Below are positions 48,001-59,053 of a stretch of DNA of 64,000 bases, piece after piece. The stretch is taken from positions 186,001 to 250,000 of the forward strand of contig NZ_BBIT01000013.1 of NCBI RefSeq assembly GCF_000730625.1, read 5' to 3'. A program made the position numbers and the translations under genes. How positions within the stretch are numbered: position 1 is the first letter of the stretch; each line of letters starts with the position of its first letter. The notes under the pieces are model-generated. The model made no database searches and had not been told where the DNA came from. It was given only the letters and a program-made list of their open reading frames with translations. The DNA is from Pseudomonas oryzihabitans NBRC 102199 (GTDB taxonomy: Bacteria > Pseudomonadota > Gammaproteobacteria > Pseudomonadales > Pseudomonadaceae).

Positions 48001-49265
48001 TTGAAGATGCTTTCGTAGCGCTGCCGGGTGGTCTGGATGGTCTCCAGGTTGCGCTGCTGCTCGGTGACGTCGCGCAGTACCCAGACGAAGCCGTCCTGGG
48101 TCTGGGTGCGATCGCGCAAGACGCGGGCGCTGGGCTGGCTGGCCGCCAGGGCATGGCAGCTGACCGCGAAGCGCCGCGGCTGGCCTTCCACCACCAGGGT
48201 GACCAGGGCACCGCCGTCACGTTCGGCGGGCGTCAGGGCCACCACCTCGGGCAACAGACTGGCGAGGAAGAACTGCTGGGCGTCATCGGCGGCGATGCCC
48301 AGCAGGCGGGCGGCGGTGGCGTTGACATGGACCAGGCGACCGTCGGCCTGGGTCATGCAGACGGCTTCCTCGATGCCGTTGAGGGCGATGCCGGCCAGGC
48401 GCAGGCCGCGTCGCGAGGCGAGGGTCAGGGCGCGCAGGCCACGTTCTTCGCGCAGCAGCAGGTAGAGCAGGATGACCGCCACCAGGCCGGACAGGCCGAA
48501 CAGCGCCAGGCGGCCGAAGGAGGCCCCTAGCAGGGTGGTGCCCATGTCTTCGGCGGGATGGCTGCCCACCACCTGCCAGTTGCTGTAGGCCAGCTCCTGG
48601 CGTACTTCATCGCGGCTGTCCGCCGCCGGGGTCGCCCCGCCGCGGAACAGCAGGGTGCCCTGGGCGCGATCTTCCAGGCGCCAGTCGAGGCCGGACGGGA
48701 CCCGGGTCGGCCGCCACAGGGGTTCGAGCAGGGGGGCGCTGGTCAGCACCCACCAGCCCCGCTGCTCCTCGCGGTCGCCGGCCAGCAGCACATAGAGGGG
48801 CGCCGCCGCGGCCTCGGCATTGTAGCCGTAGCGGAAGTCGGCCTGGCCGGCGCGCGCGATCAGTTGCTGGATGAAGGCGGCGTCCGGCGTATCGCCCAGG
48901 CGGGCGGCGCGCAGAGTGGCGTTGGCCGGCAGCCAGCGCACCTGTTGCAGCCCGGGAAAGAAGTCCTGGAGGCCGAGCAGCAGGTTGGGAGCCAGCGGCA
49001 GGGTAGGGTCCAGCGACCAGCGCAGGGTGCTACGCACCGCCTGGGCCTTGAGCGCCAGGCCGAATTCGACGGTGTTGGCCAGTTGCTGGGTCAGGCTGTC
49101 CAGCTGTTCGCGCCGCAGGGCCTCGCGCTCGGCCACGCTGGCGAAGGCCTGCCAGAACATCAGGGCCAGCATGGCCACCAGCGAAAGGACGAGCAGGCCG
49201 CGGGTGAGGCGTCGCGAGGCGGGGGCGAGCGGCGCTTCCGGCAGCGAGGAGGGCGGGCTGTTCAC
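45072..49265 (-). CDS. morA: Dual GGDEF/EAL motility regulator MorA
   Basis: A 1397-residue inner-membrane cyclic-di-GMP enzyme. One membrane helix near residues 23-43 and another near 262-282 frame a periplasmic sensor region. About four or five PAS modules with PAC ends (WVLRDVTEQQ, LLSLTDITQRK, GLALDVTDMV, GICRDISAQR, CFFVDISERK) precede a GGDEF domain (intact GGDEF at 1040-1044) and an EAL domain (intact EAL at 1172-1174, with NLSARQF, LELTESIL, DDFGTGYSSL and ILKIDRSFV). No RxxD inhibitory site precedes GGDEF (the residues there are GTED). Both activities look possible. In P. aeruginosa MorA tunes flagellar timing and biofilm formation and is next to glyA. It is divergent from ettA. Confidence 0.93.
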   Translation of the reverse strand: MNSPPSSLPEAPLAPASRRLTRGLLVLSLVAMLALMFWQAFASVAEREALRREQLDSLTQQLANTVEFGLALKAQAVRSTLRWSLDPTLPLAPNLLLGLQDFFPGLQQVRWLPANATLRAARLGDTPDAAFIQQLIARAGQADFRYGYNAEAAAAPLYVLLAGDREEQRGWWVLTSAPLLEPLWRPTRVPSGLDWRLEDRAQGTLLFRGGATPAADSRDEVRQELAYSNWQVVGSHPAEDMGTTLLGASFGRLALFGLSGLVAVILLYLLLREERGLRALTLASRRGLRLAGIALNGIEEAVCMTQADGRLVHVNATAARLLGIAADDAQQFFLASLLPEVVALTPAERDGGALVTLVVEGQPRRFAVSCHALAASQPSARVLRDRTQTQDGFVWVLRDVTEQQRNLETIQTTRQRYESIFNGVHTGICVVDLSAVHPHMHALGLERPEQLAELFARQPEALDALGRQVRITEINQRALEMLGIGHLDQAWARLVGDSRVQLGGKRYRLLAGLLSGQQVLELETCIDTAEGERHLWLTMHLPADPQHLDATLLSLTDITQRKLGELRLLERDSFWSNLISAIPDTLYTYDVASGELTYESHSLALKLGYPPEAFASLGRARLHPDDVELHERVVSMRPTLSDQPSSSLLRWQHRNGGWRWFDVREQRLASAADGSAASVVGLALDVTDMVRASERLRESENRYRQLAESISDVIFTTDAQLVLNYLSPSVEELLGYPVAELQQRTLAELVVHSRQLQEFRRTLQRLLRSLDDPRALAELRREHFAPLLLDCLHAQGHTLQIELRLKPLWDDHERFAGLLGICRDISAQRRTEKDMRMAATVFDHSAGAILVTDPAGYIVRVNRTFTRITGFSPEEVFDQQPMMLCADKQEANQLQHVMQQLRTQESWEGELWQRRQDNEPYPSWVGITAIRDDDGDLMSYVCFFVDISERKASERRIHRLAYYDALTLLPNRTLFQDRLHNALQQSRHNGSWVVLMFLDLDRFKPINDSLGHAAGDRLLKEVAMRLTACVGTEDSVARMGGDEFTLLLSGLETREVALAQAIRVGEQILTQLSEAFVLEGREFFVSASIGIALSPQDGHELSQLMKNADTAMYHAKEMGKNNFQFYQAEMNARALERLELEADLRHALLQGEFRLHYQPQYRCDNRRLTGVEALLRWEHPVRGHVSPAEFIPVLEEIGLVVQVGDWVIREACRQMREWHAARVRIPKVSVNLSARQFSDGQLGQRIAAILAETGLAPACLELELTESILMRDVGEALQLLGELKSLGLCIAVDDFGTGYSSLNYLKQFPIDILKIDRSFVDGLPHGEQDAQIARAIIAMAHSLNLSVIAEGVEEPAQLEFLRLHGCDEVQGFLFDRPLPPDLLRERLEHQGLFPVLT

Positions 49266-49476
49266 GACGGACTGCGTTCCTGCAGAGGCGATGGCCGTTC
49301 GGCTGCGCCCGATTCCGCGGGGCAGGGATGGCCTATGATAAGGGACCGGACGGTGTCTCCGCCGGTTTTTTCCGCGTGATCAGCGCCGGCGCTTTCGTCG
49401 CGCGGGGTTTCGACAGCGTTCGCTGCTGACGCCATACTGTGTCCCCTGTTTTTCATTCCGGTCCCAAGGTCCCACC

Positions 49477-52010
<2,534 letters not shown>

Positions 52011-52014
52011 CCCC

Positions 52015-52692
52015 ATGAGCCTGAGCGCGGCGGACTGGGCGGCGATCCGCCTGACCCTGGAACTGGCCAGCGTGACCACCCTGCTGCTCCTGGTGCTGGG
52101 TACGCCCCTCGCCTGGTGGCTGGCGCGCACCCGCTCCCGGCTCAAGGGACCGGTCGGCGCCCTGGTGGCCCTGCCGCTGGTGCTGCCGCCCACGGTGATC
52201 GGCTTCTACCTGCTGCTGGCCATGGGGCCGGAGGGCTGGGTAGGGCAATTGACCGAGGCGCTGGGGCTGGGGCGGTTGCCCTTCACCTTCGCCGGGCTGG
52301 TGGTGGGTTCGCTGTGCTATTCGCTGCCCTTCGTGGTGCAGCCGCTGCAGAACGCCTTCGAGGCCATCGGTCCGCGCCCGCTGGAAGCGGCGGCGACCCT
52401 CAGAGCCGGTCCCCTGGATACCTTCTTCCACGTGGTGCTGCCGCTGGCGCGGCCGGGCTTCGTCACCGCCGCCATCCTCGGCTTTGCCCATACCGTGGGC
52501 GAATTCGGCGTGGTACTGATGATCGGCGGCAACATTCCCGGGCGCACCCAGGTGGTCTCCACCCAGATCTTCAATCATGTGGAAGCCATGGAGTATCCCC
52601 AGGCGCACCTGCTGGCCGGGGGCATGCTGGCCTTCTCCTTCGTGATCCTGCTGCTGCTCTATGGGCGCCGTGGGCGGTCGGCCTGGACATGA
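52015..52692 (+). CDS. modB: Molybdate ABC transporter permease ModB
   Basis: A 225-residue inner-membrane permease with five predicted helices and the EAA loop ([25 protein letters not shown]). [16 protein letters not shown] is typical of ModB. It starts 4 bases after modA and its stop overlaps the modC start (ATGA). It pairs with ModC to import molybdate. Confidence 0.95.
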   Translation: MSLSAADWAAIRLTLELASVTTLLLLVLGTPLAWWLARTRSRLKGPVGALVALPLVLPPTVIGFYLLLAMGPEGWVGQLTEALGLGRLPFTFAGLVVGSLCYSLPFVVQPLQNAFEAIGPRPLEAAATLRAGPLDTFFHVVLPLARPGFVTAAILGFAHTVGEFGVVLMIGGNIPGRTQVVSTQIFNHVEAMEYPQAHLLAGGMLAFSFVILLLLYGRRGRSAWT

Positions 52693-53765
52693 GTCTCGCT
52701 GCGCGCTTCGAATTGCGGCATGCCGACTTCGTGCTGGACGTGGACCTCGCCCTGCCCGGCAGGGGCGTCACCGCGCTGTTCGGTCCCTCGGGTTCGGGCA
52801 AGACCAGTTGCCTGAGGTGCGTGGCCGGACTCGAGCCCGCCGCCCGTGGCCGCCTGGTGGTGGCGGAAGAGACCTGGCAGGACAGCGACCGCGGCCTGTT
52901 CCTGCCGCCGCACCGACGCGCCCTGGGCTACGTCTTCCAGGACGCCAATCTGTTCGAGCACCTGGACGTGCGCCGCAACCTGCTGTTCGGCTGGAGGCGG
53001 GTGGCGCCCGCCGCGCGCCGGCTGGAACTGGAGCAGGTCGTCGAGTTGCTGGGCATCGAAGGACTGCTCGCGCGGATGCCGGCGCGCCTGTCCGGCGGCG
53101 AACGCCAGCGGGTCGGCATCGCCCGAGCGCTGCTGACCAGTCCGCGGCTGCTGCTGATGGACGAACCCCTGGCGGCGCTGGACGCCGAGCGCAAGGCCGA
53201 GATCCTGCCCTACCTGGAACGCCTGACCCGGGAGCTGGCGCTGCCGATCCTCTATGTCAGCCATGCCCCCGATGAGGTGGCGCGGCTGGCCGATCACCTG
53301 GTGCTGCTGGAGCGGGGGCGGGTGCTGGCCAGTGGGCCGACCACCGAGGTACTGGCGCGCCTCGACCTGCCCATCGCCCTGGCCGACGACGCCGGGGTGG
53401 TGCTGGAAGGGCGGGTGCTCGGCCATGACCCGGACTACGGGCTGCTCAGCCTGGGCCTGTCGGGCGAGCAGCGCGTGCTGCTGGCCCATGCCCCGCTGCC
53501 GCCCGGGCAGGCGCTGCGCATCAAGGTGCTGGCGCGGGATGTCAGCCTCAGCCTGGAACGCCAGCACAGCAGCATCCTCAATGTGCTGCCGGCCACCGTC
53601 GCCGAGATCGCCCCGACCCGTTCGCCGGCCCAGGTGCTCTTGCGCCTGGACCTGGGCGGCACGGCGCTGCTGGCGCGGATCACCCGCTATTCGCTGGAGC
53701 GGCTGGCGTTGCAGCCGGGGAGTCGAGTGTGGGCGCAGCTCAAGTCGGTGGCGGTGCTAGCCTGA
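52689..53765 (+). CDS. modC: Molybdate ABC transporter ATPase ModC
   Basis: A 358-residue ATPase. Walker A is [11 protein letters not shown], the signature [16 protein letters not shown], and Walker [13 protein letters not shown]. The C-terminal third is a TOBE/Mop domain ([19 protein letters not shown] ... [14 protein letters not shown]) that can bind oxyanions and modulate uptake. Coupled to modB by a 4-base overlap. The last 9 bases overlap the end of the convergent LysR gene. Confidence 0.95.
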   Translation: MSLAARFELRHADFVLDVDLALPGRGVTALFGPSGSGKTSCLRCVAGLEPAARGRLVVAEETWQDSDRGLFLPPHRRALGYVFQDANLFEHLDVRRNLLFGWRRVAPAARRLELEQVVELLGIEGLLARMPARLSGGERQRVGIARALLTSPRLLLMDEPLAALDAERKAEILPYLERLTRELALPILYVSHAPDEVARLADHLVLLERGRVLASGPTTEVLARLDLPIALADDAGVVLEGRVLGHDPDYGLLSLGLSGEQRVLLAHAPLPPGQALRIKVLARDVSLSLERQHSSILNVLPATVAEIAPTRSPAQVLLRLDLGGTALLARITRYSLERLALQPGSRVWAQLKSVAVLA

Positions 53766-54683
53766 ACCTGGGGTTGGCCCGAGCCGCTCCAGCAGAAAGT
53801 CCACCAGCGCCCTGACCGCCGCCGGCAACTGGCGATCCGGCGGATAGAGCAGCCAGGCGGTGCCCTGGTAGGGGCCGAGGTATTGCCAGTCGGATAGCAC
53901 CCGCCGCAGGCGGCCGTCGGCCAGACCGGCTTCGGCGGCGAAGGCCGGCAGGCAGGCGATGCCCAGGTCGGCGAGGGTGGCTTCCAGGCGCACGCCGCTG
54001 TGGTTGCAGGCCAGGCGGCCCCGCACCGTCACGCTTTCCACCCGGTCGCCGCGGCGCAGTTGCCAGCGCTGGTCGCCCGGGGTTTCGCCCAGGTAGAGAC
54101 AATCGTGCTCGGCCAGCGCCTGGGGCTGCTGCGGCGTGCCGCGGCGCCCGAGATAGGCCGGGCTGGCGCAGAGCACGAAGTCCATCTCGCGCAATGGCCG
54201 GGCGACGAAGCCGGCGGGTGGCTGCTCGGTGATGCGCACCAGCAGATCCTGATCGTCGGCGATGGGGTCCAGCGGACGATCGTCCAGGCGCAGTTGCAGA
54301 TCCACCTCGGGATAGCGCTGGAAGAAGTCCGGCAACAGCGGAGATATCAGCCGGTAGCCGACCGCCTTGGGAACGGCAAGGCGCACCTGGCCGCGGGGCT
54401 CCTCGCGATGCTGCAGACCGCTGTCCAGCGCCGCGCCGGCGGCGGTCAGCAGCTGGCGGCAGTGGCCGAGCACCTCGCGGCCGGCCTCGCTCAGGCGCAG
54501 CTGACGGGTGGTGCGTTGCAGCAGGCGTACGCCCAGCTCCCGTTCCAGGCGGGCGACCTGGCGGCTGATCGCCGAGGGGGTGGCGTCCAGCAGCCGGGCG
54601 GCGGCGGTGAAGCTGCCGGTCTCCACCACCTTGGCGAAGGCGACCAGGCAGGGCAGCAGGGGGAGGGCGCGCACGAGATCCAT
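53757..54683 (-). CDS. LysR-family regulator next to an EamA exporter
   Basis: A 308-residue LysR-type transcription factor. The winged helix-turn-helix covers about residues 10-68 ([36 protein letters not shown]). The effector domain begins near 95 ([23 protein letters not shown]) and resembles the CrgA/DsdC-unrelated short-chain group acting on nearby transporters. The ATG at 54683 gives the standard start; a TTG 20 codons upstream would run through a palindrome. It diverges from the EamA gene, which it probably regulates. Effector unknown. Confidence 0.88.
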   Translation of the reverse strand: MDLVRALPLLPCLVAFAKVVETGSFTAAARLLDATPSAISRQVARLERELGVRLLQRTTRQLRLSEAGREVLGHCRQLLTAAGAALDSGLQHREEPRGQVRLAVPKAVGYRLISPLLPDFFQRYPEVDLQLRLDDRPLDPIADDQDLLVRITEQPPAGFVARPLREMDFVLCASPAYLGRRGTPQQPQALAEHDCLYLGETPGDQRWQLRRGDRVESVTVRGRLACNHSGVRLEATLADLGIACLPAFAAEAGLADGRLRRVLSDWQYLGPYQGTAWLLYPPDRQLPAAVRALVDFLLERLGPTPGSG

Positions 54684-54694
54684 GCCAAGTCCGT

Positions 54695-54732
54695 GGGAAG
54701 CAATGAGGTCGAAAAGATTGGCATTGCTTCCC
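54695..54732. promoter_or_regulatory. 38-bp inverted repeat between LysR and EamA genes
   Basis: Perfect 11-bp arms GGGAAGCAATG / CATTGCTTCCC separated by 16 bases, starting 12 bases before the LysR start codon. The location and size suit an operator bound by the LysR protein, controlling itself and the divergent exporter. No experimental support is available. Confidence 0.6.
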
Positions 54733-54821
54733 TGGCGGAACAAGAGCTGTGCACGCGAACAGGCTTATCGCGCGTACCGCGGGACGGGCACACTGGCGGC
54801 CTGATCCAGGGAGAAGCCGTC

Positions 54822-55739
54822 ATGTCGCCACGCCCCACCTTCGGCCTCGCCGAAGGCCTGTTGCTCGCCACCGCCCTGGTCTGGGGAACCAGCTACGCCG
54901 TGGTCAAGGACGCCGTGGTGCTCTATCCGGTGCTCGGCTATCTGGCGCTGCGCTTCTGTCTCACCGCAGCGCTGCTGCTACCCACCCTGAGGGGCGAGGG
55001 CCGGCGGGCCTGGCGACCCGGGGTGCCGACCGGTCTGCTGCTATTGGCGATCTTTCTCGCCGAGACCTATGGCGTGGCCCTGACCAGCGCCAGCAACGCC
55101 GCCTTTCTCATCAGCCTGTGCGTGGCCCTGACGCCCTTCGCCGAATGGTGGCTGCTCGGTCAGCGCCCCGAGGCCCGTGCCCTGGGCGCCGCGGCCCTGG
55201 CGGTGGCGGGCGCCGGGTTGCTGACCCGTGGGGTGACCCTGAGCTTCAACCTGGGTGATGGCCTGATCCTGCTGGCGGCGCTGTTGCGCGCGGTCAATGT
55301 CTGCGTCGTGCGCCGGCGTCTGCAGCGGGCCAGTGCCCCGGTGCCGGCCCTGGCGCTGACCGCGGTGCAGACCGGAGTGGTCGGCCTGGCCTGCCTGCTG
55401 CTGTTCGCCCTCGGCCCGGGCCTGGCGCCGCTGCCCGTACAGCCAGGCTTCTGGCTGGCCACCGGCTACCTGGTGCTGTTCTGCACCCTGGGCGCCTTTC
55501 TCGCCCAGAACTTTGCGCTGGGCCGCACTAGCGCCACCCGCGTCGCCCTGCTGATGGGCGCCGAGCCGCTGTTCGGCGCACTGTTCGCCAGCGTCTGGCT
55601 GGACGAGCGCCTGGGCCTCTGGGGCTGGCTGGGCGGCCTGCTGATCGTCGTCGCCTCGCTGTGGGGGACCTTGCCGCGGCGGGCGCCGGACTATTCGGAA
55701 CCAGCTATTCGAACACGATCCGCGGGAAGTAGAAGCTGA
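54822..55739 (+). CDS. EamA/DMT family permease
   Basis: A 305-residue inner-membrane transporter with ten predicted helices in two five-helix EamA repeats (first LLLATALVWGTSYAVVKDAV..., second FWLATGYLVLFCTLGAFLAQNF...). The family exports amino acids and metabolites. The ATG at 54822 has AGGGAGA upstream. The final 35 bases overlap the convergent acetamidase gene, and the C-terminal tail (PRRAPDYSEPAIRTRSAGSRS) is polar. The LysR partner suggests induced export of an unknown substrate. Confidence 0.88.
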   Translation: MSPRPTFGLAEGLLLATALVWGTSYAVVKDAVVLYPVLGYLALRFCLTAALLLPTLRGEGRRAWRPGVPTGLLLLAIFLAETYGVALTSASNAAFLISLCVALTPFAEWWLLGQRPEARALGAAALAVAGAGLLTRGVTLSFNLGDGLILLAALLRAVNVCVVRRRLQRASAPVPALALTAVQTGVVGLACLLLFALGPGLAPLPVQPGFWLATGYLVLFCTLGAFLAQNFALGRTSATRVALLMGAEPLFGALFASVWLDERLGLWGWLGGLLIVVASLWGTLPRRAPDYSEPAIRTRSAGSRS

Positions 55740-56637
55740 CTACCCAGTTGGGTACGTCGACGATCTCGCTGATGCGCAGGTCGCCACACACCGAGCAGAG
55801 CAGATAGGCCTGTTCCGCCCGCAGGTTGCGGGTCTGCCCGAGCCAGTCGATGGCGCCGCTGACAGCCATGCGCGCCGCGGCCAGCAGGTCCGGTCCGACG
55901 CCGATGAAGACCTCGTAGCCGGCGCCGTCCAGGTGGCGGGTGACCGGCCCCGGGGTGCTGAAGCGCGGCATGGCCAGGGGTTGCCCCTTGATCAGCTCGA
56001 AGGTGGCGGTGACCGCCATGGCGGTCTCGATGGCGGTGCCGCAGACCTCGCCATCGCCCTGGGCGGCATGGGTGTCGCCAATGGAAAACAGCGCCCCGGC
56101 GACCTCCACCGGCAGGTAGAGGCTGGTGCCGGCTGCCAGGTCGCGGATATCCAGATTGCCGCCCACCCGTCGCGGTGGCACCACCGAGTGCAGACCCGGC
56201 GCCGCGGGCGCCACCCCCAGGGTGCCGGCGAAGGGCTTGAGCGGGACCCGCGCCAGCTCGCCGAAGGCGGCCGGCGTCTGACCGCTGCGGTCGTACTGCC
56301 AGAGTTGCAGCACCGGGTCCGGAAACTGGTCGGCGAGCAGGCCGAAGCCGGGGATGTTAGCGGTCCAGCCAAAGCCGCTGGGGGTGAAACTGTCCAGCGT
56401 CACCTTGAGCACGTCGCCCGGCTCGGCACCCTCGATCCACAGCGGACCGCAGACCGGATTGACCCGCTCGAAGGGCAGGGTGGCGATGTCGGCGGCGCTG
56501 GAGTGGCCGTGGAAGTGGCCGTCTGCCGCGTCGCGGCAGGCAAAGCTGACCGTTTCGCCCGGCGCGACCTCCAGCGCCGGGGGGAGGCTGTGGTCCCAGC
56601 CGCAATGGCAGTGCTGGCTGTGCAGGGTCTTGATCAT
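55705..56637 (-). CDS. Acetamidase/formamidase family protein
   Basis: A 310-residue member of the FmdA/AmdA family, which hydrolyses short amides to ammonia and the acid. Landmarks are a His/Cys-rich N-terminus (HSQHCHCGWDHSLPP), FGWTANIPGFGLLADQF, GVAPAAPGLHSVVPPRRVGGN, the SIGDTHAAQGDGEVCGTAIET metal/catalytic segment and YLLCSVCGDLRISEIVDVPN. It lies 26 bases downstream of an APC permease on the same strand, so uptake of a nitrogen compound followed by amide hydrolysis is likely. The substrate is not identified. Confidence 0.88.
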   Translation of the reverse strand: MIKTLHSQHCHCGWDHSLPPALEVAPGETVSFACRDAADGHFHGHSSAADIATLPFERVNPVCGPLWIEGAEPGDVLKVTLDSFTPSGFGWTANIPGFGLLADQFPDPVLQLWQYDRSGQTPAAFGELARVPLKPFAGTLGVAPAAPGLHSVVPPRRVGGNLDIRDLAAGTSLYLPVEVAGALFSIGDTHAAQGDGEVCGTAIETAMAVTATFELIKGQPLAMPRFSTPGPVTRHLDGAGYEVFIGVGPDLLAAARMAVSGAIDWLGQTRNLRAEQAYLLCSVCGDLRISEIVDVPNWVVSFYFPRIVFE

Positions 56638-56663
56638 CTGAAGCCTCCGCGGCGGGTCTGTGC

Positions 56664-58046
56664 CTAATGGACGGCGTCGTTGGCCTTGAATTCCGTGGTC
56701 CGGCCGCTGAGCCTGAGGAAGGCCAGCACGGCCAGGCCCAGCACCATCCAGCAGCTGCCACCGACCTTGGCGTAGACGTCGGCGTTGAACAGTACATAGG
56801 CGAGGATGATGAAGCCGATCAGCGGGACCAGCGCATGGAGCAGCGGGCGACCGGCGCCGCGGTGGTGCCAGGCCACTGCCACATGCAGGAGCAGGAAGGC
56901 GGTCAGCGCACCGAAGTTGCACATGGAGGCGAGCAGATTGATCTGGCCGACAAAGAACAGCCCCAGTACCAGGCTCAGGGCCGCCACCAGCAGGATGGCG
57001 CGTTGGGGCACGCGCGTGACCGGATGGATCTGGCGCAGGAACTGCGGCAGCTGGCGATCCCGGGCCATGGCGAACAGCAGGCGCGAGGTGGCAGCCTGGG
57101 CCACCAGGGCGTTGGCGATGGCGGCGCCGATGGCCACCGCCAAGGCGATCACCACCTGCAGCCAGGGACCGGCAATCAGCCGACCGATCTCGTAGAAGGC
57201 GTTGTTGGAGGCGTCGGCGTCAGGGTACTGGATCAGATTGGGTTGCAGCAGGGCGGCCAGCCAGGTCTGCACCATGAACAGCGCCGCCACCAGGGTCAGG
57301 GCCAGCAGGGTGGCGCGACCCACCACGCGGCTGCCGCCGCGGGTTTCCTCGGAAAGGGTGGAGATGGCGTCGAAGCCGAGAAAGGACAGCACCGCCACCG
57401 ACAGGGCGCTGAAGATCAGCGGCAGGGAGAATTCCTGAGGGTTGTACAGCGGCTTCAGGCTCCACTCGGCGCCGTTCACGCCGCGGCTGATGGCCAGCGA
57501 CGCCAGCACCACGAACACCAGCAGCACCGCCAGCTGACCGTAGAGGAACAGCCGGTTGGCGCGGGCGGTGGTCTCGATGCCGCGCAGGTTGACCAGGGTG
57601 TTGAGGCCGACGAAGAAGAGGATCCACAGCGGCTGGGGAAGCGCCGGGATGACGTTGGCCATGGCGTTGGCGCCGATCACATAGAGCAGGGTGGGCACCA
57701 GCAGGTAGTCGAGCAGGATGGCCCAGCCGGCGAGAAAGCCCAGGGCCGGGTGCAGGCCGCGGCCGACATAGGCATAGACCGAACCGGCCACCGGGAAGGC
57801 GCGCGACATCTGCTGGTAGCTGACCGCGGTGAACAGCATGGCGACGAAGCCGATCAGGTAGGTGAGGGGCACCATGCCATGGCTGGCATCGAACACCCCG
57901 CCAAAGATGGAAAAGGGCGCGATGGGCACCATGAACACCAGGCCGTAGATCAGCAGGTCCTTCAACCCGAGCTGGCGCCTGAGTTCCTGGGTGTAGCCGA
58001 AGCGGGCGAGGTCGGCGGCGTCGCCGGACGGAGCGTGCTGAGTCAT
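56664..58046 (-). CDS. APC superfamily amino acid/amine permease
   Basis: A 460-residue inner-membrane permease with twelve predicted helices. GLVFMVPIAPFSIFGGVFDASHG is the helix-1 substrate motif. SFLGFDAISTLSEETRGGSR is the helix-6/7 family motif shared with putrescine and amino acid permeases (PuuP-like). The start at 58046 has GAGGAA six bases upstream. It is the first gene of a two-gene unit with the acetamidase, diverging from the LuxR-type regulator. Confidence 0.9.
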   Translation of the reverse strand: MTQHAPSGDAADLARFGYTQELRRQLGLKDLLIYGLVFMVPIAPFSIFGGVFDASHGMVPLTYLIGFVAMLFTAVSYQQMSRAFPVAGSVYAYVGRGLHPALGFLAGWAILLDYLLVPTLLYVIGANAMANVIPALPQPLWILFFVGLNTLVNLRGIETTARANRLFLYGQLAVLLVFVVLASLAISRGVNGAEWSLKPLYNPQEFSLPLIFSALSVAVLSFLGFDAISTLSEETRGGSRVVGRATLLALTLVAALFMVQTWLAALLQPNLIQYPDADASNNAFYEIGRLIAGPWLQVVIALAVAIGAAIANALVAQAATSRLLFAMARDRQLPQFLRQIHPVTRVPQRAILLVAALSLVLGLFFVGQINLLASMCNFGALTAFLLLHVAVAWHHRGAGRPLLHALVPLIGFIILAYVLFNADVYAKVGGSCWMVLGLAVLAFLRLSGRTTEFKANDAVH

Positions 58047-58084
58047 GGGGGCTTCCTCGAAGGGGCGGGGTAGGCTCGACTCTA

Positions 58085-58104
58085 GGCCAGGGTGGGCCCT
58101 GGCC
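58085..58104. promoter_or_regulatory. 20-bp palindrome in the permease-luxR gap
   Basis: Perfect inverted repeat GGCCAGGG-TGGG-CCCTGGCC. It is 39 bases before the permease start and 97 bases before the luxR start. Lux boxes are also about 20 bp palindromes, but the sequence does not match the classic lux box. A smaller CAGCA-G-TGCTG palindrome lies at 58129-58139. Confidence 0.45.
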
Positions 58105-58200
58105 CCATCCACAAAAGTGCTAGGTTTGCAGCAGTGCTGTCGCGACTGGCAGAACCTTTGCTTCGCGTTCCCCATCGCGACCCAGGGGAGGAGCTCCAAG

Positions 58201-58965
58201 ATGCATGCCGATCTGCTCACCGTCAGCAGCCGCCTCGCCGGACTGCCCACGCTCGACGCCTGTCTGGATGCCGTCCAGGCCAGTGCCGACCACCTGGGGT
58301 GCAAGGCGCTGATCTACGACTATGCCCCGGTGCCCCTCAGTCACGAGGGCGTGCTCATCACCCCCTCGGTATCCAAGGTGCGCAACTCCCCGGCGGACAT
58401 GCAGGCCTTCTGGTGCGAGCGCGGCTACTACCAGATCGACCCGGTGCAGCAGTGCGCCAGTCGGCGCGCGGCGCCCTTCGTCTGGTCGTTTCGCAGCGAA
58501 ACCCGCAGCGCCCTGCGCGAGTACCTGGGTGACAGTCATCGGCCGGTCACCTGCTATGTGCGTGACAGCGGCCTGGCCACCGGGGTGACGGTGCCGCTGC
58601 ACCTGCCGGGCGGTGCCTTCGCCACCCTGACCGGCATCCTCGATGCCGATGCGCGGGACGCCGAGGCCGCCGGCGAAGCCTGCCTGGGCGCCTTCCTGGT
58701 GCTGGCCCATGCCTTCCAGGCCCGGGCCGACGAACTGCTCGCGCCGGCCGAACGCCGCTGCGGCCAGGTCCGCCTGACGCCACGCGAGCGCGAATGCCTG
58801 CAGTACTCGGCCAAGGGCCTGACCGCCAAGCGCATCGCCGCGACCCTCAACCGCTCCACCGCCACGGTCAACCTGCACCTCAACTCCGCCGCCCGCAAAC
58901 TGGGCGCGCGCAACCGGGTCGAGGCGGTGGTGCGGGGCTTGCACTATCGCCTGGTCGAGGTCTGA
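58201..58965 (+). CDS. LuxR-family regulator with autoinducer-binding-like domain (solo)
   Basis: A 254-residue transcription factor. The N-terminal half aligns with the acyl-homoserine-lactone binding fold: FWCERGYYQIDPVQQ carries the Trp, Tyr, Asp and Pro positions equivalent to TraR W57/Y61/D70/P71, PFVWSF the second Trp, and GLATGVTVPL the Gly. The C-terminal LuxR helix-turn-helix is LTPRERECLQYSAKGLTAKRIAATL plus TVNLHLNSAARKLG. No luxI-type synthase is nearby. The ATG at 58201 has GGAGGAG upstream. It is divergent from the APC permease gene, a probable target. Confidence 0.9.
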   Translation: MHADLLTVSSRLAGLPTLDACLDAVQASADHLGCKALIYDYAPVPLSHEGVLITPSVSKVRNSPADMQAFWCERGYYQIDPVQQCASRRAAPFVWSFRSETRSALREYLGDSHRPVTCYVRDSGLATGVTVPLHLPGGAFATLTGILDADARDAEAAGEACLGAFLVLAHAFQARADELLAPAERRCGQVRLTPRERECLQYSAKGLTAKRIAATLNRSTATVNLHLNSAARKLGARNRVEAVVRGLHYRLVEV

Positions 58966-59053
58966 GCGACTTGGCCGGATCCGTGGGGTGATCGACCTTG
59001 TGACACCCGCGCTGCGGCCCGACACTGGGGCCTCATCTGCCTAGGAGTGTCCC

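Noticed and set aside
45039-48530. 1163-codon plus-strand frame opposite morA
   Set aside because: Same antisense effect; morA on the minus strand has intact PAS, GGDEF and EAL motifs.
49262-49456. 64-codon minus-strand frame between morA and ettA
   Set aside because: Polar, no recognisable family, overlaps the morA start by only a few bases and has no convincing ribosome site. It may be leader sequence; coding status cannot be supported.
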